A stretch of 19,717 nucleotides of DNA from contig CAZLDQ010000106.1 in the NCBI GenBank assembly GCA_964558295.1, forward strand, positions 1 through 19,717, given 5' to 3'. The notes under the pieces were generated by a model that worked only from the letters and a program-made list of their open reading frames with translations, made no database searches and had not been told where the DNA came from. The translations under genes and the position numbers were made by a program. This DNA comes from JBDKTH01 sp964558295 (GTDB taxonomy: Bacteria > Planctomycetota > Planctomycetia > Pirellulales > Thermoguttaceae). Below, piece by piece: positions 5,988 through 12,543 of this stretch (the stretch's first letter is position 1; each line of letters starts with the position of its first letter).

Positions 5988-6426
5988 GGGGGAGGCTCCT
6001 TCTTGGAGGTGAGGAAAAGGCTCGGCTGCTTGTTGCGGGCTGCGGTCGTCAGCGTTACTGAAGAAAATCCATCCGCAGGAAGCATGCCGTGCTAGCACGC
6101 TACAAGCCACAACCATGGTCTGCCAAACAACTTAAACCATTTTCTCCGTTGCGTCGTCCCCAAAAAACGGCCTTGAGCTGTCGTCGTTCTGACTACAGGG
6201 CACGTGCTGCTTCGCGACACGGTTCCGCGCGAATCGTCCACCCCCAGCCTGCTTGCTCACGGTATGACAGACCCCTGACGGGGTGGACTCCGGCCATCCG
6301 GTAGCGGCTCGGCAGGAATGCGTGTTTGGCGGTACAATGACGGGTTTGGCAAGCGGGCTCAGCTGCGCGGCAGGTGGGACGGACCAGACGCGCGCACAGC
6401 GACTTCCCCGAAGGGATCTTTCCTCA
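5988..6426. other. Divergent intergenic region
   Basis: This region separates the starts of the minus-strand His/Gly-repeat gene and the plus-strand methyltransferase/reductase gene. It contains a perfect 12-bp palindrome CGTGCTAGCACG at 6089-6100, a small hairpin ACCCC-TGAC-GGGGT near 6270, and a -10-like TACAAT at 6333-6338. I looked for SAM, cobalamin or T-box leaders, as might be expected before a methionine gene, and saw no convincing match by eye. Confidence 0.4.
6309..6338 (+). promoter_or_regulatory. Weak candidate promoter for the methionine-cycle gene
   Basis: A good -10 hexamer, TACAAT (6333-6338), lies 18 bp downstream of a poor -35 (TCGGCA, 6309-6314). It would give a leader of about 80 bases to the ATG at 6427. 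Confidence 0.3.
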
Positions 6427-8277
6427 ATGGCAGCGACCACGACATTAGCCCAGGCCCTCAAAGACGGCGTGTTGGTCTTCGACGCTGCCATGGGCCCCGC
6501 GCTCAACCGGCATCATGTCTTCACCAATCGCTCGTTTGACGAACTGTGTCTCTCGGAGCCGAAACTGATCCGGCAGATCCATGCCGACTATGCGAGTGCC
6601 GGGGCCGATGTCCTGACGACCAATACGTTCGGGGCCAATCGGATTACGCTCGGCAAGTTTGGTTTGGCCGACAAAGTGAGCGAGATCAACCAGGCCGGCG
6701 CGCGATTGGCCCGGGAAGTGGCCGACGGGGCTCCGCGTCCAATCTTTGTGGCCGGGTCTGTTGGGCCGCTGCCCATGCAGTTGCAGTATCACGACCAGTT
6801 GGCCGAGATGATCGTCGAGCAGGTGGAAAGCCTGATGGCCGGTGGGGCCGACGTGATCCTCTTTGAGACCCAGCCGAATCGTCCGGCCCTGGAGGCGTGT
6901 GTACTGGCGATGCGGCGTCTGCCGAGTGTGCCGTTTGTGCTCTCATTCGTTCTGGTTCGTCCCAACGAGACGGCCAACGGCGAGCCATTGGAGCGGATGA
7001 TGGCGCCGTTTGCCAACAACGATCCGCAACCGGTGGCCTGGGGACTCAACTGCGGCATGGGGCCGGATGGACTGCTGGGGGCCGTGGAGAAAGCCGTCCG
7101 GCTGACTTCGTTGCCGCTGATCGTGCAGCCCAATGCAGGGATGCCCAAGGAGGTTGACAGCCGGCGGATTTATCTCTGTTCGCCCGAATATCTGACGACC
7201 TATGCGCTGCGTTATGTGGATCTGGGCGCGGCGGCCGTGGGGGGCTGCTGCGGGACAACCCCCGAGCACATACGCGAGCTGGCCAATGCGGTCAAGCCGT
7301 TGGCCCGGGCGGCCCGCTCGAAGCCGCACGTGATCACCCCCGCCCAGACCACCCCGCCGAAAGAGCCCGTCCCCTTGGCCGAGCGTTCGCGATTCGCCCG
7401 GCGCCTGGCCAACCGCGAGTGGGTGACGAGCGTGGAACTGGTGCCGCCGCGCGGCTACGACCTGGCCTCGACAATCGCCAAGAGCCGCACGCTGGCCGAG
7501 CATGGCGTCGATGCGGTCAATGTGCCCGACGGTCCGCGGGCCTCGGCACGGATCTCCCCGCTCATTACCGCCGATCGCATTCAGCAGGGGGCGCAGATCG
7601 AGACGATCCTCCACGTTTGCTGCCGCGACCGCAACCTGATCGGGATGCAGGCCGATCTGTTGGCTTGCGCGGCCTGCGGAATCCACAACCTGCTGTTTAT
7701 CACGGGGGATCCACCCAAGCTGGGCGACTATCCCCATGCGACCGGCGTGTTCGACACCGACTCGATCGGCATGGTCGGCGTCCAGCGGCAACTCAACGGC
7801 GGGCTTGACTTGGGCGGCCAGGCCGTCGACCCGCCCACAGCGGCCCTGATTGGCGTGGGGCTCGACCCGACGGCCTTGGATCAACAGCGCGAGGTGGAAC
7901 GTTTCCGCCAGAAGGTCGAGGCGGGGGCCGAGTATGCGATTACCCAGCCGGTGTTCGACCCCGAAGCCTTGTTGCGGTTCTTGGACAAAGTCCAGGATTT
8001 CGGCATTCCGATCCTCGCCGGCGTTTGGCCGTTGGCCAGCCTACGCAACGCCCAATTCATGCAGAACGAAGTTCCCGGAGTAGTGATTCCCGAAGGTGTG
8101 ATGCAGCGGATGGCCTCGGCCCAGGGACGCGAGGAGCAGATGGCCATGGGAGTGCGGATCGCCCAGGAGATGGTCGCCCGAATTCACCAGCGCGTGGCGG
8201 GGATTCAGGTCAGTGCGCCGTTTGGGAAGATCGAGACGGCGCTGGGTGTGATCGAGGGGTGGCGGGGAATGGATTGA
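6427..8277 (+). CDS. Bifunctional homocysteine S-methyltransferase / 5,10-methylenetetrahydrofolate reductase
   Basis: This 616-residue protein has the length and domain order of the YitJ-type fusion. Residues 1-290 are a homocysteine S-methyltransferase barrel with the zinc ligands C209 (GLNCGMGPDG) and C274-C275 (GGCCGTTPEHI). Residues ~322-610 are a methylenetetrahydrofolate reductase barrel beginning FARRLANREWVTSVELVPP, with E337 at the catalytic/folate position, followed by HVCCRDRNLIGMQ and LFITGDPPKLGDYP. The protein should supply methyl-THF and transfer a methyl group to homocysteine to form methionine, in the cytoplasm; the direct methyl donor is not certain. No B12-binding or activation domain is present. 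ATG 6427 is chosen because homology starts there and a weak AAGGGA precedes it; an earlier in-frame ATG at 6283 adds a non-conserved 48 residues. Confidence 0.92.
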   Translation: MAATTTLAQALKDGVLVFDAAMGPALNRHHVFTNRSFDELCLSEPKLIRQIHADYASAGADVLTTNTFGANRITLGKFGLADKVSEINQAGARLAREVADGAPRPIFVAGSVGPLPMQLQYHDQLAEMIVEQVESLMAGGADVILFETQPNRPALEACVLAMRRLPSVPFVLSFVLVRPNETANGEPLERMMAPFANNDPQPVAWGLNCGMGPDGLLGAVEKAVRLTSLPLIVQPNAGMPKEVDSRRIYLCSPEYLTTYALRYVDLGAAAVGGCCGTTPEHIRELANAVKPLARAARSKPHVITPAQTTPPKEPVPLAERSRFARRLANREWVTSVELVPPRGYDLASTIAKSRTLAEHGVDAVNVPDGPRASARISPLITADRIQQGAQIETILHVCCRDRNLIGMQADLLACAACGIHNLLFITGDPPKLGDYPHATGVFDTDSIGMVGVQRQLNGGLDLGGQAVDPPTAALIGVGLDPTALDQQREVERFRQKVEAGAEYAITQPVFDPEALLRFLDKVQDFGIPILAGVWPLASLRNAQFMQNEVPGVVIPEGVMQRMASAQGREEQMAMGVRIAQEMVARIHQRVAGIQVSAPFGKIETALGVIEGWRGMD

Positions 8278-8431
8278 GGCGTGGGGGACCTGCGGTTGCG
8301 GAGTCCAGCGACAAGGCGGCCTGGTTTCGGAACGCAGGAACGTGCCGACCCACGGTTGCGCCGTGCGACCGGCTGCCGCCGAATGTTGGGAAATGCGCCT
8401 TGGGCAGTCGGACGAACAGACAAGCGGCGGG

Positions 8432-9142
8432 CTATTGGCCGCGGATCGCCTTGACGGCCTCTTCGGCGGCTTGGCTGACGATAAATTCGCGGCTTTGGGC
8501 GGCTTTTTCGAGGGCCGGCAGGGCGGCCTTGGCTTGTGGGCCAAGTTTCTGCAGGGCTTCGGCCGCTTCCGCCCGGACGTTGATCGCTTTGTCGTCGAGG
8601 GCCTGGATCAAGCCGGTTACCACCGGGCTGCTCGCCTCGCCAATCTTGCCCAAGGCCTCGGCCGCCGCGGCGCGGACCGTTTCGTCGGGATCGGCTTTGA
8701 GGGCGTCGAGCAAGGCGGGGACGGCCTCCTCGGGACGTTGACGGATTCGTCCTAAAGCGCTGGCCGCTCCGTCGCGTCCATTCCATTTGGTGTCTTTCAA
8801 GGCGGCCACCAGCGCGGGCACGGCTGCTTCAGCCTTCGGCCCATAGGCCCCCAAGGCTTGTGCGGCGGAAAGGCGTGCGCCCTCGTGCGAAGGCCCCTCC
8901 AAAATCTCGATAATCGCCGGGATCTGGGCAGGACCGTACTGCACCAGCGCGTCGGCCGCCCGATTGCGCCGCCGGACATCGCCGCTGCGCAGATACTTGA
9001 GCCACTCTTCGGGCGTTTTGTCCCTGTACGAGCTGGCACGCTGTGCGGATTTCGTCTGCGCGTTGCCGCTCCGACGCGTCTTCTCACAACCACCGACGAG
9101 AATCACCAGCCCCAACACCACGAGCAGAAGCCTCTTCAACAT
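8432..9142 (-). CDS. HEAT-repeat lipoprotein
   Basis: This 236-residue protein starts with a lipoprotein signal peptide (hydrophobic LLLVVLGLVILVGGC) ending in the lipobox V-G-G-C19, so the mature protein is probably lipid-anchored to a membrane. A basic linker follows, then about five HEAT / PBS-lyase-type repeats from residue 46 to the end, recognisable by recurring segments such as RAEAAEALQKLGPQAKAA and VRAAAAEALGKIGEA. Such repeats form protein-binding solenoids and no enzyme activity is expected. The ATG at 9142 has AGGA nine bases upstream and a good promoter about 50 bp before it. It is convergent with the methionine-cycle gene (154 bp gap, no clear terminator). The binding partner is unknown. 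Confidence 0.88.
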   Translation of the reverse strand: MLKRLLLVVLGLVILVGGCEKTRRSGNAQTKSAQRASSYRDKTPEEWLKYLRSGDVRRRNRAADALVQYGPAQIPAIIEILEGPSHEGARLSAAQALGAYGPKAEAAVPALVAALKDTKWNGRDGAASALGRIRQRPEEAVPALLDALKADPDETVRAAAAEALGKIGEASSPVVTGLIQALDDKAINVRAEAAEALQKLGPQAKAALPALEKAAQSREFIVSQAAEEAVKAIRGQ

Positions 9143-9193
9143 CCGTCACGATCCTTTGACGCACGAGGTTGGCCGTGAAGCCCCAAACCTTTT

Positions 9194-9222
9194 ACAGTAG
9201 GCGTCTTGGGAAAACTTGTCAA
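9194..9222 (-). promoter_or_regulatory. Sigma-70-like promoter of the HEAT-repeat lipoprotein gene
   Basis: On the minus strand a perfect -35 TTGACA (9222-9217) is followed after exactly 17 bp by TACTGT (9199-9194), which keeps the key T1, A2 and T6 of the -10 element. Predicted transcription starts near 9187, about 45 bases before the ATG. Confidence 0.55.
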
Positions 9223-9282
9223 TTCAGCGACAGGGCTGGGGGGCAAATCTTCCCGGCAACGGTCGACACAGGTCTCCTGCCC

Positions 9283-9542
9283 ACGTCGTAGCATAATCTC
9301 CCCGCTTGGGTGGCATTAGCCAGGCGGCCTGCCTACGTCGTAGCAGAAGCACCCCGCTTGGGTGGTGTTGGCCAGGCATCCTGCCCACGTCGTAGCATAA
9401 GCGTCTCGCTTGTGTCGTGTCGGCCAGGCGGCCTGTCTACGTCGTAGCAGAAGCACCCCGCTTGGGTGGTGTTGGCCAGGCATCCTGCCCACGTCGTAGC
9501 ATAAGCGTCTCGCTTGTGTCGTGTCGGCCAGGCATCCTGCCT
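9283..9542. repeat. Five 52-bp tandem repeats with 104-bp higher-order period
   Basis: Units begin at 9283, 9335, 9387, 9439 and 9491, each exactly 52 bp and each starting with ACGTCGTAGC. Units 2 and 4 are identical; units 3 and 5 differ at three positions near their end. The array thus grew by duplication of a 104-bp pair. Each unit carries CGCTTG in the middle and a CAGGC...CCTG mini-inverted repeat near its end. The 12 bases before unit 1 resemble a unit end, suggesting an older copy. The array sits between two divergent promoters and contains no gene: 52 is not a multiple of three, so any frame cycles through all three phases. Confidence 0.95.
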
Positions 9543-9848
9543 GGTCGCGGAGACACAGAGTACGCTTCAGACGCGAGGCCCAAGCTACACACAGGCAGTC
9601 GCCTGTACTGGAATATCGGGGACTCTTGCCGCACCCGCAGGCCTTGGGGATCAAGGTGGGACATGCCGGCGACGAGATCGACTGGCTGACCTTCCCGTCG
9701 TCCTAGCCTGCCGGTTTTGCAGTGCAGGCTGCTTTGCTGAAGTTGAGCACGAGGAATCACGGATAGCCCGGAACGCCCTGCAGCACATTCCCTCCCCGCA
9801 CGACTCTTCGAGGGCAAGGCCCGCCCGTACAAAAGACGCCTGCGGTGC
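9543..9848. other. Intergenic region rich in short hairpins
   Basis: Between the tandem array and the GH89-like promoter I see no gene. There are two clear inverted repeats: ACAGGC-AGTC-GCCTGT (9591-9606) and AGCCTGC...GCAGGCT (9705-9711 with 9724-9730). Open frames exist on both strands, but they lack ribosome binding sites and protein-like composition. Confidence 0.45.
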
Positions 9849-9877
9849 TTGACGCGGGGAACGGTTTCGATTATTTT
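9849..9877 (+). promoter_or_regulatory. Promoter of the GH89-like gene
   Basis: TTGACG (9849-9854) and TATTTT (9872-9877) are separated by 17 bp, a near-consensus sigma-70-type promoter. Predicted transcription starts near 9884, inside the 11-bp repeats and about 43 bases before the ATG at 9927. Confidence 0.55.
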
Positions 9878-9881
9878 GCCC

Positions 9882-9914
9882 ATTGTTCCAGTATTGTTCT
9901 AGCGTTGTTCTAGC
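9882..9914 (+). repeat. Three 11-bp tandem repeats in the leader of the GH89-like gene
   Basis: ATTGTTCCAGT, ATTGTTCTAGC and GTTGTTCTAGC follow each other without gap (9882-9892, 9893-9903, 9904-9914), directly downstream of the -10 element and one base before the GGAG-containing Shine-Dalgarno region. The period is about one helical turn in DNA, or could be a repeated RNA site, as in TRAP-type leaders. Function is inferred only. Confidence 0.8.
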
Positions 9915-9926
9915 TGGAGTACGCCC

Positions 9927-12353
9927 ATGAAGAAGCTGCTTGCCGCTGCCGGACTCCTCCTGTATGTTGTGGGGCCTGCCCGGGCTGAACCCCTCACCGT
10001 GTTGACGCCGCCGGTTGGGGAAAAGGCCTATCAACTTGCCGGGGAGGCGTTCATCGACCTCTGGCAAAAGGTGACCGACGAGCGGTTGCCGCAAAAGACC
10101 TGGGACAAGGCGTCGTTCGATGGCCTTCCCGCCGGCGACGTGGCGCTGATCGGTTCCGACGCCGTCCATCCGCTGGTCCATCGGTTGATTCTCGACGGGG
10201 CGTTGGAAACCCTCGACCTCCAGTACGGCGGCGACGGCTACCGGATCCTCTGCGTCGGCTACCGGGGGCGCCGTTTCCTGATTCTGGCCGGCGGCTGCGG
10301 GCGTTCGACGCTCTACGCGGTCTACGACTTCTTCCGCCGTCAGGCCGGGGTGGAGTATTTTTGGGACGGCGACGTGATCCCCAAACGGAGCCAACTGGCC
10401 TACGACCATCTGAATGTCAACGAGAAACCCCATTTCCAGTACCGCGGCCTGCGCTATTTCGCCCATCGGGGCCTGCACCGTTTCCAGGCCGAGCACTGGG
10501 ACTTGGACGATTGGAAGCGGGAAATCGATTGGATGCTCAAGAAGCGGTTCAATCTGTTCATGCTCCGGATCGGGATCGACGATCTGTTCCAGCGGGCCTT
10601 TGCCGATGTTCCCTATCCGCCGACCGACGACAAGGACCCGGACGGCATCGACCGCTCCTACGACGACCGCACGTCGTTCTGGCCGTTGCGGTATCGTGGG
10701 GAGTTGCGCAAGGCCGTGCTCCGTTATGCCCGCGATCGGGGAATGGTGCATCCGGAAGATACCGGCACGCCGACGCATTGGTATTCCCACACGCCAAGTG
10801 CGTTTTTCAAGAATCGTCCCGGGTTTCCGGTGACGACCGATCAGAAGAGCGGCTACCACCTGTTGACCGCGCAGATTTGGGACATTGAAGACCAGCGGGC
10901 GTGGGACGCGTACTGGCAACTGACGGCCACTCACATCCGCGAGTTTGGCTGCCCGCAGATGTTCCATACGATCGGTCTGGCCGAACGGACGTTTGGCAAG
11001 GATGCCCGCGACAATCTTCAACGCAAACTCTACGTCTACCACAAAACGCAGCAGATGCTGCGCGAGCATTATCCCGACGCCCCGCTGATCATTGCCGGCT
11101 GGGACTTCATTGCCTGGTGGAAGGATGCCGACGTGCGGCGTCTGCTCGGAGAGTTCGATCCGACCAAGACGCTGGTTTTCGACTACACGGCCGACGACGC
11201 CGAGAAGTTGACCTTCCGCGACTGGAACCTGCTGAACAACTTTCCCTGGCTGTTTGGGATCTTCCATTCGTACGCCCGCAATAGCGACGTGCACGAAGAC
11301 TACGCGCTTCTTGCCGAGCGGGTGCGCATGGCGTCGGCCGACGAGAAGTGCCGGGGACTGTTCGTCTGGTCAGAAATCTCGCATAGCGATACGTTCTTGT
11401 TGGAGTATTTGGGGGCCAACAGCTGGAAGCCGACCGAAGAACTGCCGGCGGCGATCGAGCGGTTCTGCCGGGGCCGCTATGCGGAGAAGCTGGCGGCGGC
11501 GATGGAGCCGGTCTGGAGGGATTTCTTGACCACCTCACAGAGCGTCCACTGGAGTCATGAATGGGGCAAAGGAGGCGGACGCTGGAATTCGTTCGGCGAG
11601 CCCCAGTTCCGGATGCTCCACAGCAGCACCTTCTCCAGCCTCACCCCGGAGCGGCTGGTGGGGCTCCGGTCGGAATACGATCGGATTGCCCCCAGCTTGA
11701 AACCGGCCCCCGCCGTGCTTACGCGACTGGCGGCGATGGCCAGCGCCAACCAGGACAATCCCGAGTGGCGGCGCGATGCCTTGGACATGGGACGAACAAT
11801 CGCCAGCCGGGCCTTGCTGGCCAGCCTCATGCGGGCCTCGCTTGATATGGAAGCTTGGCGCGAGGGCAAGGCCGAGGCCACACGGGTCCGGAAGCTGGCC
11901 GCGTTGAGCCAAGACCTGTTGACCAGCCTGGGTGACGTGCTGGCCCAGTCCGAGGAGTTTTCCATGAACGCCTCGCTCCAACGGCTCCGCCGGGCCCAAC
12001 CCATAGGCGGCGTAGAACCGACGATCAACGCGCATAGCGAGCAGACCCTCAAGTCGAATGCCGAAAACGACTACTGCCGCAGCCACCACTATGAACTGGT
12101 TCGCCACGTGTATCGACCGGAGCTGGCCGTCTACTGGGCCTGGGTCGAAAAGCGGCTAGCCGCGGGCGACAAGTCTCCCTGGCGTCGTCCGAAGGAGTTT
12201 ACGGTCGAGGCCAAGGCAATCGAGGACAAGTTCTACGCCACGCCGCTGGCCGCAATGGCGCCCGGACCAGAGGCGACCTTGCCGCTGGCCGACGTGCTCG
12301 CCCGACTGGGTGAAAAGGTCGAAGACTTGAGAAAGACGATGGAATTGCCCTAG
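9927..12353 (+). CDS. Secreted GH89-like glycoside hydrolase (alpha-N-acetylglucosaminidase family)
   Basis: This 808-residue protein has a signal peptide (1-20, ending ARA). Residues ~22-165 form an N-terminal alpha/beta domain of the kind preceding GH67/GH89 barrels (ILAGGCGRSTLYAVYDFF). The barrel follows: WDLDDWKREIDWM (191-203) closely resembles the human NAGLU segment WDWARWEREIDWM. HTIGLAERTF holds E353, at the place of the acid/base Glu of GH89. LIIAGWDFIAWW and LVFDYTADD match the family order, and FVWSEISHSD holds E483, at the place of the nucleophile. A helical C-terminal domain completes it. It likely cleaves alpha-linked GlcNAc or a similar sugar outside the cytoplasm; specificity is unproven. 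GGAG lies seven bases before the ATG. No SusC/D, sulfatase or other glycan genes are adjacent. Confidence 0.75.
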   Translation: MKKLLAAAGLLLYVVGPARAEPLTVLTPPVGEKAYQLAGEAFIDLWQKVTDERLPQKTWDKASFDGLPAGDVALIGSDAVHPLVHRLILDGALETLDLQYGGDGYRILCVGYRGRRFLILAGGCGRSTLYAVYDFFRRQAGVEYFWDGDVIPKRSQLAYDHLNVNEKPHFQYRGLRYFAHRGLHRFQAEHWDLDDWKREIDWMLKKRFNLFMLRIGIDDLFQRAFADVPYPPTDDKDPDGIDRSYDDRTSFWPLRYRGELRKAVLRYARDRGMVHPEDTGTPTHWYSHTPSAFFKNRPGFPVTTDQKSGYHLLTAQIWDIEDQRAWDAYWQLTATHIREFGCPQMFHTIGLAERTFGKDARDNLQRKLYVYHKTQQMLREHYPDAPLIIAGWDFIAWWKDADVRRLLGEFDPTKTLVFDYTADDAEKLTFRDWNLLNNFPWLFGIFHSYARNSDVHEDYALLAERVRMASADEKCRGLFVWSEISHSDTFLLEYLGANSWKPTEELPAAIERFCRGRYAEKLAAAMEPVWRDFLTTSQSVHWSHEWGKGGGRWNSFGEPQFRMLHSSTFSSLTPERLVGLRSEYDRIAPSLKPAPAVLTRLAAMASANQDNPEWRRDALDMGRTIASRALLASLMRASLDMEAWREGKAEATRVRKLAALSQDLLTSLGDVLAQSEEFSMNASLQRLRRAQPIGGVEPTINAHSEQTLKSNAENDYCRSHHYELVRHVYRPELAVYWAWVEKRLAAGDKSPWRRPKEFTVEAKAIEDKFYATPLAAMAPGPEATLPLADVLARLGEKVEDLRKTMELP

Positions 12354-12422
12354 AAGGAGTAGTACCAACAGGTGGATGGCTTGTCAAAACGGTTTGTGAT
12401 CGCGCAGACTAGCCTTCCCCTC

Positions 12423-12529
12423 TTGCATATAACCGGAATAGCTTGCTATCTTACTGACATGTGAGGGGAAACCCTCACTCTGCCCCGCCCTCGTTGCTCC
12501 CTGCCCCAGCAACGAGGGCAATTTTTTTT
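12423..12529 (+). ncRNA. Candidate small RNA with two stem-loops
   Basis: A promoter-like pair TTGCAT (12423-12428) and TATCTT (12447-12452), 18 bp apart, would start transcription near 12460. The transcript would begin with a perfect 7-bp hairpin GTGAGGG-GAAA-CCCTCAC with a GNRA tetraloop (12461-12478), followed by eight bases and the 12-bp terminator hairpin with eight T, ending near 12529. The product would be about 70 bases, almost fully structured, with an exposed C-rich loop (CCCTGCCCC). No ORF is present. The alternative is that all of it is just the 3' end of the GH89-like mRNA. Confidence 0.4.
12487..12529 (+). terminator. Strong intrinsic terminator
   Basis: GCCCTCGTTGCT (12487-12498) and AGCAACGAGGGC (12508-12519) form a perfect 12-bp stem with a nine-base loop, followed after two bases by eight T (12522-12529). 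It ends plus-strand transcription after the GH89-like gene and/or the candidate small RNA, just before the stop codon of the convergent oxidoreductase at 12544. Confidence 0.9.
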
Positions 12530-12543
12530 GGGGGAGGAACGCT

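Noticed and set aside
6943..7884. Open frame of 313 codons on the minus strand opposite the methionine-cycle gene
   Set aside because: It is a shadow frame; the plus-strand product matches a known two-domain family over its full length.
9283..9542. CRISPR array
   Set aside because: Units are contiguous and similar along their whole 52 bp, with no unique spacers between conserved repeats, and there is no cas gene nearby. It is a plain tandem repeat.
9316..9654. Minus-strand protein of about 112 residues across the tandem repeats
   Set aside because: Open only because the repeat lacks stops; a 52-bp period changes frame in each unit and no start signal is present.
9651..11294. Open frame of 547 codons on the minus strand opposite the GH89-like gene
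   Set aside because: It mirrors the plus-strand gene through GC-rich third positions, has no recognisable motif or ribosome binding site, and the plus-strand protein has a signal peptide and family motifs.
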